NCBI GenBank assembly: GCA_038227745.1
Contig: JBBRPS010000102.1
Location: 1-17,589 of the forward strand
Origin: DASPXY01 sp038227745
Lineage (GTDB): Bacteria > Planctomycetota > Planctomycetia > Gemmatales > Gemmataceae
Direction: 5' to 3'
DNA length: 17,589 nt
In this document: positions 7,948-15,900 of the stretch, piece by piece
Numbering within the stretch: the stretch's first letter is position 1
Layout: each line of letters starts with the position of its first letter
Notes under the pieces: model-generated
What the model saw: only the letters and a program-made list of their open reading frames with translations
Databases searched by the model: none
What the model was told of the DNA's origin: nothing
Position numbers and translations under genes: made by a program

Positions 7948-8970
7948 GTGCGCGAAGCCAAACCCACGGAGGCGAAACTCGGGTCCACCCCAATCCGCGG
8001 CCTCGGGCTGCGCATCGAGGGCACACAGCTCGAGCCGATCATCGAGGAATTCAAGGGCGAGCTGGACCGGGCGGGTGTCCGGCGGGTGCGGCCCCAGTTC
8101 TACCTCTCCAACGAGTGGGGCGTCCCCTTCGACACGACCGCCATCGCCATCCCGTTCTACCTCGCCCGGCCGGACCTGACCGAGCTGCACGCCGAGCGCG
8201 CCGGCCACGTCGAGGGCGCCGGCCGCGCCGATATCCTGCGCTACCTGCGCCACGAGATGGGGCACGTCGTCAACTACGCCTACCGCCTCTATGACCGGGA
8301 GGACTGGATCAAGCACTTCGGGGCCATCACGCAGCCGTACGAGGAGGAGTACCGCCCCGAGCCGTTCAGCCGCCGCTTCGTCCGCCACCTGCCCGGCTGG
8401 TACGCGCAGAAGCACCCCGACGAGGACTGGGCCGAGACGTTCGCGGTGTGGCTGACGCCGGGACGCGACTGGCGTGCGGAGTACGCCGGCTGGCCCGTGG
8501 CCCTGGCGAAGCTGGAGTATTGCGACCGGCTGATGGCGGAATTGGCCGACCGCGAGCCGCTGGTGACCGCCGTGGACTTCGATGAGGCGGTGGACGACCT
8601 GGCGTACTCGCTGGACGAATACTACCGCGAAGCAGCCGCGGCGCGGGCCGAGTTCCCGCCCGGACTGGACGGGGCGCTGCGGGCCATCTTTGAAGACCTG
8701 GGCGAGCCGGAAAGTGCCGCGGGCGCGGAGCGCAGGCCGGCGTCGGCGCTGATCGGGCGCCTGGAGCGCACGCTGATGGCGGACGTGTACCGCTGGACGG
8801 GGCACTTTCCCGAGCACACGCGGCTGCTGCTGCGCCACCTCGCCGAGCATGCGGAGGGGTTGAAGCAGGTCTACCCGCACGACCGCGAGCTGCAGGCAGC
8901 GGTCGCCCTCACGACCCTGGTGACGGCGCTGGCGATGAACCACGTGCGCCACGGCAGTTACATGCCGTGA
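7948..8970 (+). CDS. Putative zinc-binding metallopeptidase (HExxH...E)
   Basis: This 340-residue protein starts at a GTG preceded by GGAGGTGA with ideal spacing. The motif HEMGH (102-106) with VVNYAYRL behind it, and a downstream DEDWAETFAVWL with E163, fits the zincin layout: two His and a Glu binding Zn2+, and E103 as catalytic base. This matches the family annotated in planctomycetes and other bacteria as putative zinc-binding metallopeptidase. No signal peptide or membrane segment is visible, so it is probably cytoplasmic. The C-terminal half (about 200-340) is helical and acidic, with no motif I recognise. It ends 105 bases from the convergent ATP-grasp gene, with a nested palindrome between them. 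The substrate is unknown. Confidence 0.85.
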   Translation: MREAKPTEAKLGSTPIRGLGLRIEGTQLEPIIEEFKGELDRAGVRRVRPQFYLSNEWGVPFDTTAIAIPFYLARPDLTELHAERAGHVEGAGRADILRYLRHEMGHVVNYAYRLYDREDWIKHFGAITQPYEEEYRPEPFSRRFVRHLPGWYAQKHPDEDWAETFAVWLTPGRDWRAEYAGWPVALAKLEYCDRLMAELADREPLVTAVDFDEAVDDLAYSLDEYYREAAAARAEFPPGLDGALRAIFEDLGEPESAAGAERRPASALIGRLERTLMADVYRWTGHFPEHTRLLLRHLAEHAEGLKQVYPHDRELQAAVALTTLVTALAMNHVRHGSYMP

Positions 8971-8972
8971 GT

Positions 8973-9047
8973 GGTTCGTGGCCGACTCGCTCCGCGAGTC
9001 GGGGATGACCCCGGCCCCCGACTCGCGAAGCGAGTCGGCCACGAACC
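8973..9047. repeat. Nested palindrome between convergent genes
   Basis: Arms 8973-9004 and 9016-9047 are inverted complements over 32 bases with one mismatch, separated by 11 bases. Each arm is itself palindromic: GACTCGC-TCC-GCGAGTC on the left and GACTCGC-GAA-GCGAGTC on the right. The DNA can therefore fold as one long hairpin or as two side-by-side hairpins. It lies 3 bases after one stop codon and 28 bases from the other, so a bidirectional terminator is plausible. The structure also fits a REP-type dispersed repeat. Confidence 0.88.
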
Positions 9048-9075
9048 GGCACACCACGCTTCGCGGGGTCCCCGG

Positions 9076-10098
9076 CTAAACGGCCTGCCGACGCCGCCGG
9101 CCTCGCCGACTCTTCTCCGGCCCCGCCTCGCAGCGCTCGACCGCCGCCTCCACGATGCGCCCGACCAGCGTCGGGTAGTCGATGCCCGCCGCCGCCGCCG
9201 CCGTCGCGAACTCGCTCGACTGCTCCAGGTAACAGCTCGCGTTCACCTCGATCACGTAGATCTCGCCCGCCTCGGTCAGGCGCAGGTCGATCCGGCCGTA
9301 GTCGCGCACGCGCAGCGCTCGGTAGGCGTCCAGCGCCACCTTCTGCAGCCGCGCCCGCAGCTCGTCGGGGAGCTCGGCCAGAACCGCGTTGCTGCCCTTG
9401 AACTCGGCGCTCTTCTCGTCCCACTTCGCCTTGGCGTCGAGGATGTGCGGCTTGCCCGCGGGCATCTTCGAGAAGTCCATCTCGATCGGCGGGAACGCGG
9501 TCGGCTCGATGTTGCCCAGCACGCTGACGTAGAACTCGCGGCCCTCGATGTACTCCTCCACCAGCGCCGCGTCCTTCACCTTGTCGTGGATGAGCAGCAC
9601 GCGCTCCATCATCGCGCGCGCGCTGCGCACCAGCGACTTGCCGTCGATGCCGATCGATGCGTCCATGCGCAGCGGTTTGACGAAGAGTGGCATGCGCAGG
9701 TGGCCCCCCGTCTCCAGGTCGGCGTCGCGCGAGAAGACGGCGAAGTCCGGGTAGGCGATGCCGTCGAACGCCAGCAGCTTCTTCGTCAGCGCCTTGTCCT
9801 CCTGCAGGTAGAACTCGCCCGGCCCACCGCCGGTGTAGCGCGTCCCCAGCAGGTCGAGCAGCCCCACCACGCCCACCGCGCCGAGCTGGCTCTCGCCGAA
9901 CGTCTCCATGAGGTTGAAGACCAGGTCGGGCCGGCGCCGCCCCAGGCCCGCGATCATCTTCTTGAGGTCGCCGTGGACGCCGAGGATCGACGGCTTGTGG
10001 CCAACCTTGCGCAGCGCCGCCGCCACCTGATCGACGACGACGACGTCGTGCGTGCGGTCGTTCTCGCTTTCGAGGTGCGTCAGGATGGTCACGTTCAT
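9076..10098 (-). CDS. ATP-grasp ligase, D-alanine-D-alanine ligase-like
   Basis: This 340-residue protein starts at the ATG at 10098, with GAGGG 6 bases upstream. The frame stays open far upstream, but that part is antisense to the next gene. ATP-grasp features are a central lysine in FVKPLRMDASIG (K141), EEYIEGREF (181-189), and the metal-binding set GRIDLRL (D271) and IEVNASCYLEQSSEF (E284, N286). These correspond to the Ddl family, which joins an amino acid to a carboxylate through an acyl-phosphate. The N-terminal part (VFNLMETFGES) also fits Ddl-like proteins. The C-terminus is a short basic tail (RRGRRRRQAV). The EVNAS site differs from the EINT typical of true Ddl, so the substrate may be another peptide or amino acid. 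It is convergent with the metallopeptidase. Confidence 0.9.
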   Translation of the reverse strand: MNVTILTHLESENDRTHDVVVVDQVAAALRKVGHKPSILGVHGDLKKMIAGLGRRRPDLVFNLMETFGESQLGAVGVVGLLDLLGTRYTGGGPGEFYLQEDKALTKKLLAFDGIAYPDFAVFSRDADLETGGHLRMPLFVKPLRMDASIGIDGKSLVRSARAMMERVLLIHDKVKDAALVEEYIEGREFYVSVLGNIEPTAFPPIEMDFSKMPAGKPHILDAKAKWDEKSAEFKGSNAVLAELPDELRARLQKVALDAYRALRVRDYGRIDLRLTEAGEIYVIEVNASCYLEQSSEFATAAAAAGIDYPTLVGRIVEAAVERCEAGPEKSRRGRRRRQAV

Positions 10099-10318
10099 GG
10101 AGGTCCCTCGGGGCGCGCCGGCGTGGGCCGGGTCGGTCGGACAATTCAACTCGCTGAACTGGCGGCAAAAGAGGTGCCAACCGCCGCGGCGCCGGGAGGG
10201 CCGCGGGAAAAACAGGTCGCCCGTCCGGATTGCACTAACGCTTCGGCCGTGCGCGCGTTCTAATACGTAGAGCCGGATTGTCACTGCCCCCGTTCGCCCC
10301 TTACCCAGGCAAGCTGCC

Positions 10319-12442
10319 ATGCTAGCGAAGGTCGCGTGTCCGCGCTGCCGGAAGGTGATGAAAAGCAACCAGGCGGTCTCGGCCGGCACGGAGGTCACCT
10401 GTCGCGGCTGCGGGGCCCCGTTCACGGTCCGGGAGGCCGACATCCTCCCGACCGGCGCCACGCCGCCGCCCCGCAACGGCCTGCCGGCCACGGCCCCCGC
10501 CCGCCCGGCCTCGAAGTCCGCCGTCCTGGTGGCGGCCCCCTTCGCGCCGCCCCCTGCCGCCACCCGGCCCGCGCCGGCCGCCCCATCGCCTCCCGTTGCC
10601 GCGGGTGCTGCACCTCCCCCCGCGAAAGGCCCCAACCGTACGCTCGTTCTCGGGGGCGTTGTCGCGGGCGCGCTGCTCTTCGTGGGTACGGGCGTGGTCC
10701 TCGCGGTGGTCTGCCTCTCCGGGGGCGATGCGATACCGACCGTCGCCCAGAATGACCCCTTTGCCGGATCGCCGTCCGGCGAGGCGCTGCCCGCGAAGCT
10801 GAAGGAAGCGCCCGCCGTACCTCCGCAACAGTCCCCGGCGGAGAAGGCACTGGGTAAACCGCTCCCCCTGGACAAGGCCGAGGCGCCCGCGCCGGCCGAT
10901 CGCCGGGAGGACGTGAAGCCGGCCGTCAGGCCCGGGAAGATTCGCCCTGCCGCGGGTGACGCCCCGCCGCCCGAACTGGCCGTGCCCGGCGGGAAGGGCG
11001 CGCTGACCGCCCTGCCGCCCGACCTGCAGAAGCGCGTCAACGCGGCCATCGACCGCGGCGTGAAGCACCTGCGCAACAGCCAGCGCGCCGGCGGCTCGTG
11101 GGAGGGCGGGGCCTACCAACTGGGCTACACGGCGCTGCCCGGCCTCACCCTGCTGGAGTGCGGCGTACCGGCGGCCGACCCCGCCGTGCAGAAGGCCGCC
11201 CGCCTCGTCCGCGTCGAGGCCCGCGACGCGAGCCTCCGCCACACCACCTACCAGCTCTCGCTCGCCATCCTCTTCCTTGACCGCCTCGGCGACCCCGCGG
11301 ACAGGCCGCTCATCCAGAGCCTGGCCCTGCGCCTGATCGCCGGGCAGACGTCGGCGGGCGGGTGGAACTACAACTGCCCCCTCCTGTCCGGCGCGGAGGA
11401 GAAGCAGTTGTTCGCCTTCCTCAAGGCGAACCGGCCGACGCCGCTGTCCGACCCCATCACCGAGGGGAAGCACAAGAGCCTGTCCGACCCGCTCGCGAAG
11501 ACGAAGCCCGTCACGCTGCCGGAGGGGATCACCGAGCCGAAGGGGCAGCGGCCCGTCTCGCCGGGCGAGCAGACCAAACTCGCCGACCCCGCAAATCCTC
11601 CGGCGGCCGAGCCGAAACCCGCCCCCTCCGACCCGGGGGAGAAGCCGGCCGTCCCGCCGAAGGCGAAGAAGCCCGCTCCCGCGCCGAAGCTCGGGCCGAT
11701 GCGCCCCGACTTCCTGCCGGCCAACCTGCGCAAAATGCCGGTCGCGCAGAAGCTGCCGAAGGGCAAGGGCAAGATGCGGCTCCTGCCTGGCCGCGACGAC
11801 AACTCCAACACGCAGTTCGCGATCATGGCTCTGTGGGCAGCGCGGCGCCACGGCGTGCCGATGGAGCGCACCCTGGCCCTGGTGGAAGAGCGCTTCCGCG
11901 TCAGCCAGCACGGCACCGGCGCCTGGGGCTACCTGTTCGTCGGCCCGCAGGACAAGGACGCGATGACCTGTGTCGGCCTGATCGGCCTGGCCGTCGGGCA
12001 CGGGTCGGAGAACGACCTCCGGGGCGGCGGCAAGGCACCCAACATCAAACCGGGAGCCGGCAAGGCGAAGGACGAGGCCATCCTGCGCGGCCTGCGCGCC
12101 CTGGGGAAGTTCCTCGACCACCCCGGTACGAAGCGTGCCCAGGGCAAAGCGAGCGCTTACTTCCTGTGGTCGGTGGAGCGCGTCGGCGTCCTCTACAACC
12201 TCAAGACCATTGGAAACAAGGACTGGTATCGCTGGGGCGTGGACCTCCTCCTCCCGGCCCAGAAAGCGAACGGCAGCTGGTTCATGAGTGGCTACCCCGG
12301 CTCGACGACGCCGCTCGACACGAGCATGGCCCTGCTGTTCCTCAAGCGCGCCAACCTCACCCGCGACCTGACCGAGAACCTGCAGCTGTACATGCCGATC
12401 ACCGACCCCGATGCGTCACCGCGCGGCTCGGGGAGCCGATGA
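10319..12442 (+). CDS. Zinc-ribbon, membrane-anchored alpha/alpha-toroid (prenyltransferase/squalene-oxidase repeat) protein
   Basis: This 707-residue protein has a mosaic layout. A zinc ribbon lies at the N-terminus (C7-PR-C10 and C28-RG-C31), followed by a Pro/Ala-rich linker and one transmembrane helix (about 109-133). A second Pro-rich linker leads to an alpha/alpha-toroid domain from about 234 to the end. Three QW-type motifs mark the toroid: QRAGGSW (Q255), QHGTGAW (Q530) and QKANGSW (Q648). A Pro/Lys-rich insert (about 377-480) interrupts it. No DxDD-type cyclase motif is seen, so it is probably a binding or scaffold domain and not a terpene cyclase. Relatives are numerous in planctomycetes and their function is unknown. 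The toroid is predicted extracytoplasmic and the ribbon cytoplasmic. The ATG has only a weak Shine-Dalgarno. It diverges from the ATP-grasp gene across 220 bases. Confidence 0.85.
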   Translation: MLAKVACPRCRKVMKSNQAVSAGTEVTCRGCGAPFTVREADILPTGATPPPRNGLPATAPARPASKSAVLVAAPFAPPPAATRPAPAAPSPPVAAGAAPPPAKGPNRTLVLGGVVAGALLFVGTGVVLAVVCLSGGDAIPTVAQNDPFAGSPSGEALPAKLKEAPAVPPQQSPAEKALGKPLPLDKAEAPAPADRREDVKPAVRPGKIRPAAGDAPPPELAVPGGKGALTALPPDLQKRVNAAIDRGVKHLRNSQRAGGSWEGGAYQLGYTALPGLTLLECGVPAADPAVQKAARLVRVEARDASLRHTTYQLSLAILFLDRLGDPADRPLIQSLALRLIAGQTSAGGWNYNCPLLSGAEEKQLFAFLKANRPTPLSDPITEGKHKSLSDPLAKTKPVTLPEGITEPKGQRPVSPGEQTKLADPANPPAAEPKPAPSDPGEKPAVPPKAKKPAPAPKLGPMRPDFLPANLRKMPVAQKLPKGKGKMRLLPGRDDNSNTQFAIMALWAARRHGVPMERTLALVEERFRVSQHGTGAWGYLFVGPQDKDAMTCVGLIGLAVGHGSENDLRGGGKAPNIKPGAGKAKDEAILRGLRALGKFLDHPGTKRAQGKASAYFLWSVERVGVLYNLKTIGNKDWYRWGVDLLLPAQKANGSWFMSGYPGSTTPLDTSMALLFLKRANLTRDLTENLQLYMPITDPDASPRGSGSR

Positions 12443-12468
12443 GGCGAGCGGCGGGAAAAACCCTCCCC

Positions 12469-12529
12469 GTAGGACGGGTCTCCCGACCCGTCCTGTCGCG
12501 GGCAGGACGGGTCGGGAGACCCGTCCTAC
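12469..12529. repeat. Perfect 27-bp nested palindrome
   Basis: Arms 12469-12495 and 12503-12529 are exact inverted complements around a 7-base loop (TCGCGGG). Each arm is itself palindromic: GGACGGGTC and GACCCGTCC flank TCCC on the left, and the mirror arrangement is on the right. It begins 27 bases after the toroid-protein stop codon and is followed by a modest pyrimidine run, so terminator function is possible. Its design matches that of the 8973-9047 element although the sequence differs. Confidence 0.92.
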
Positions 12530-12619
12530 AGGCTGTTTCCTTTCGCCGCTCGCCTTACGATTCCTGCTGCGGGGGAAAGCGCGCCGGCGGCCCGTCGCGC
12601 AGCGACACCCCCACAGACC

Positions 12620-12640
12620 CCGCCGGGGCAAGCCCGGCGG
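12620..12640. repeat. GC-rich hairpin (8-bp stem, 5-base loop)
   Basis: CCGCCGGG (12620-12627) and CCCGGCGG (12633-12640) are exact inverted complements around GCAAG. It stands alone in the intergenic stretch. Its role is unknown; it may be a dispersed repeat or a weak terminator. Confidence 0.6.
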
Positions 12641-12704
12641 CTCGCTCACCCCATCGCAAACCGCTCTGGGGGCCGCGCCTCGTAGTCCGGCGGAAGCGCT
12701 TTCC

Positions 12705-12712
12705 GGTACAAT
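12705..12712 (+). promoter_or_regulatory. Candidate -10 element (GGTACAAT)
   Basis: TACAAT matches TATAAT at five of six positions. It lies about 60 bases upstream of the truncated amidohydrolase start and about 235 upstream of the kinase start. It resembles the GGTAAAAT upstream of the Hsp70 gene. It may now drive the kinase gene. No clear -35 is visible. Confidence 0.4.
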
Positions 12713-12770
12713 GCCTGTGGCGGCACGGCACGGGCCGAAGGCCGCGGGAACGGCGGCTTCGGAGGGCGGC

Positions 12771-12914
12771 ATGCGCTTCCTCGACGCTCACGTCCACGTC
12801 TGGACGGCCGACACGACCCACTACCCGCTTGCCGCCGGCCACAAGCGCGAAGAGATGCGGCCGCGCTCGTTTGAAAGACGGGTCTCTCCTCTGCTATCGT
12901 CAGCCGGCAAATAG
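12771..12914 (+). pseudogene. N-terminal remnant of an amidohydrolase (amidohydrolase-2 type)
   Basis: A 47-codon frame starts at ATG 12771, 4 bases after GGAGGG. Its first 34 residues look like the start of a metal-dependent TIM-barrel amidohydrolase: MRFLDAHVHVW carries the HxH metal motif (H7, H9), followed by TTHYPLAAGHKREEMRPRSF. Full-length members run to roughly 270-300 residues. Homology stops after about 12873, and the frame ends in unrelated residues at TAG 12912-12914. No remaining barrel or later metal ligands follow, because the kinase gene begins 32 bases on. It is therefore a truncated gene, although it keeps a ribosome-binding site and could be translated as a short leader. 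Confidence 0.72.
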
Positions 12915-12946
12915 GTCATCTCCTGGCCCAGCCGTTGAGGTGTCCC

Positions 12947-15900
12947 ATGAGGTCTCACGCCAACCCCCTCCAGACCGCAGCGGAGGGGCCGGGGCAACCC
13001 CTGGTCTCCCCGGAGTCCGACCGTGCCGCCCTCCCCTCCCACGTCGCCCGCTACCGGATCGAGCGGCTGCTGGGCGAGGGCGGCTTCGGGCGCGTCTTCC
13101 TCGCCCGCGACGAGCAGCTGCAGCGCCCGGTCGCCGTCAAGGTGCCGCACCCCCACCTGGTCGCCAGCGCCGCCGACGCCGGCGCCTACCTCGCCGAGGC
13201 ACGCACCGCCGCGGCCCTCGACCACCCGCACATCGTCCCCGTCTTCGACGTCGGCAGCACCGCCGAGTGCCCCTGCTTCATCGTGTCGAAGTTCATCGAG
13301 GGCCGCACCCTGGCCTGGGCGATCCGCAACGACCGGCCCGCCGCCGCTGCCGCGGCGGCGCTGGTGGCCGCGGTCGCCGAGGCGTTGCACCACGCCCACC
13401 ACCGGGGCGTGGTCCACCGCGACGTCAAGCCGGGCAACATCCTGCTCGACGCCGCCGGCCGGCCCCACATCGCCGACTTCGGGCTGGCACTGCGGGAGCA
13501 GGACGTGGGCACGGGGCCGCGCCACGCCGGGACGCCGGCCTACATGAGCCCCGAGCAGGTCCGCGGCGAGGGGCACCGGGTGGACGGCCGCTCCGACATC
13601 TTCAGCCTCGGCGTCGTCTTCTACGAGCTGCTGACGGGGCGGCGGCCGTTCCACGCCGATTCCCGGGACGAGTTACAGGAGCAGATTGCCGCGCTCGAAG
13701 TGCGGCCGCCGCGGCAGACCGACGACACCCTGCCGCGGGAGCTGGAGCGGATCTGCCTGAAGGCGCTGGCGAAGCGGGCCTCGGAGCGGTACACGACGGC
13801 GAAGGACCTGGCCGAGAACCTGCGCCTCTTCCTGGCCGCCCACCATGCCGCCGCCCCGCCGGTGCCGGCTGGCCTGGGCTCGCCGTCGATCCCTGACCAG
13901 TCGCCGCCCGCGACGCCGACCGCCCCACCCTCCGACAGCACGCCAGTCCGGATCGTCCCGAAGGGGCTGCGGTCGTTCGATGCCCACGATGCCGACTTCT
14001 TCCTGGAATTGTTGCCCGGCCCGCGCGACCGCGACGGGTTGCCCGACGGCCTCCGCTTCTGGAAGACGCGCATCGAGGAGACCGACCCCGACGGCACGTT
14101 CGCGGTGGGCCTGATCTACGGCCCCTCCGGCTGCGGCAAATCTTCTCTGGTCAAGGCGGGGCTGCTGCCGCGGCTGTCCGGCCACGTTCTGCCGGTTTAT
14201 GTCGAGGCGACGGCGGAGCAGACGGAGTCCCGGTTGCTGGCGGGGCTGGGGAAGTGCTGTCCCGCCGTCCCGGCCGATGACGGACTGAAGGGGGCGGTGG
14301 CGGCGCTGCGCCGCGGGCAGGGGCTGCCGGCGGGGAAGAAGGTGCTGCTCGTCCTCGACCAGTTCGAGCAGTGGCTGCATGCGAAGCGAGGGGAGGCCGA
14401 CCCGGAGTTGGTGCAGGCGCTGCGGCAGTGCGACGGCGGGCGGGTGCAGTGCCTCATTCTCATCCGGGACGACTTCTGGATGGCCGTGACCCGCTTCCTG
14501 GCCGCGCTGGAGGTGGAGCTGATTCAGGGCCACAACGCCGCCGCCGTGGACCTGTTCCCGCTGCGCCACGCCGAGAAGGTCCTGGGGGCGTTCGGCCGGG
14601 CCTTCGGCGCTCTGCCCGAAGACGCGGGCCGGACGACGCCGGAGCAGCAGGAGTTCCTGCACCAGGCGGTAGCTGGGCTGGCCGAGGACGGCAAGGTGAT
14701 CTGCGTCCGGCTGGCTCTGTTCGCGGAGATGATGAAGGGTCGGCCGTGGTCTCCGGCCGCACTGCGGGAGGTCGGCGGCACGACCGGGGTTGGCGCCACC
14801 TTCCTCGAAGAGACCTTCTCCGCGCCGACGGCCAACCCCAAGCACCGGCTGCACCAGGCCGCCGCCCGTGCTGTCCTCAAGGCCTTGCTCCCGGAGGCCG
14901 GCACGGACATCAAGGGGGCGATGCAGCCGCGGCAGCGGCTGCTGGAGGTGTCCGGGTACGCCGGCCGGCCCAGGGAGTTCGACGGCCTGTTGCGCATGCT
15001 GGACACCGAGCTGCGGCTGCTGACGCCCACCGACCCCGAAGGGGCGGGCTCGGAAGGGGGGCAGGCCGAGGATACGGGGGAAAGCAAGTATTACCAGTTG
15101 ACGCACGATTATTTGGTGCCGTCGCTGCGGGACTGGCTGACGCGCAAGCAGCGAGAGACGCGGCGCGGCCGGGCCGAGCTGCGCCTGGCCGAGCGCGCCG
15201 CCCTGTGGAATAGCAAACCGGAGAACCGCCACCTGCCCGCCTGGTGGGAGTGGCTGAACATCCGCCTATTCACGCGCGCGAAGGACTGGGCCCCGCCACA
15301 GCGCAAGCTGATGCGCCGGGCCGGGCGGTATCTGGCGGTGCGGGGCGCGCTGCTGGCCGCCGGCCTGCTGCTGCTGGTCTGGGCGGGCTGGGAGGGCTTC
15401 GGCCGGCTGCGGGCCGAGGTGCTGCGCGACCGTCTGCTGGAGGCGACGACGGCGGACGTGCCGGGGGTCGTCCACGACATGGCGTCGTATCGCCGCTGGC
15501 TGGACGAGCCGCTGCGGCAGGCGTACGCCGAGGCCGAGGCGAGCAAGGACGCCCGCAAGCAGTTGCACGCCAGCCTGGCCCTGCTGCCGGTGGATGCCGG
15601 GCAGGTCGAGTATCTGTACGGTCGGCTGCTCACGGGGGCGCCGCAGGAGGTTGTTGTCGTCCGCGCCGCCTTGAGTCCACATGCCGACGCGCTGACGGAA
15701 CGGTTGTGGGCGCTGCTGGAAGACGCGCAGAGCGATCCCGCCAAGCGGTTGCGGGCGGCGTGCGCCCTGGCGGGGTACGCCGAGGGAGACGACCGCTGGG
15801 AGAAAGTGAGCAGGGACGTAACGGCGCGGCTGGTGGCGGAGAACGCGCTGGTGCTGGGCAAGTGGGCGGACGCTCTGCGGCCGGTGCGCCGGTACCTGCT

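Larger units (their letters stand above)
12443..12770. other. Intergenic region with palindromes and a promoter-like site
   Basis: These 328 bases hold a perfect nested palindrome (12469-12529), a GC hairpin (12620-12640) and a TACAAT promoter-like element (12707-12712). No credible gene is present in either strand. Confidence 0.7.

Noticed and set aside
10099..11076. Upstream minus-strand extension of the ATP-grasp frame
   Set aside because: The extension is low-complexity Ala/Gly/Ser-rich sequence antisense to the zinc-ribbon protein. The ATP-grasp fold begins at the ATG at 10098, with a suitable ribosome-binding site.
12935..12946. TTG start for the kinase protein
   Set aside because: The ATG at 12947 has GAGG at 6 bases spacing, and that GAGG overlaps the TTG itself.
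11362..13896. Long plus-strand frame crossing the toroid gene, the intergenic region and the kinase gene
   Set aside because: It is an off-frame shadow of two well-supported genes, with Arg/Pro/Ala-rich composition and no motif. It also crosses two palindromes.
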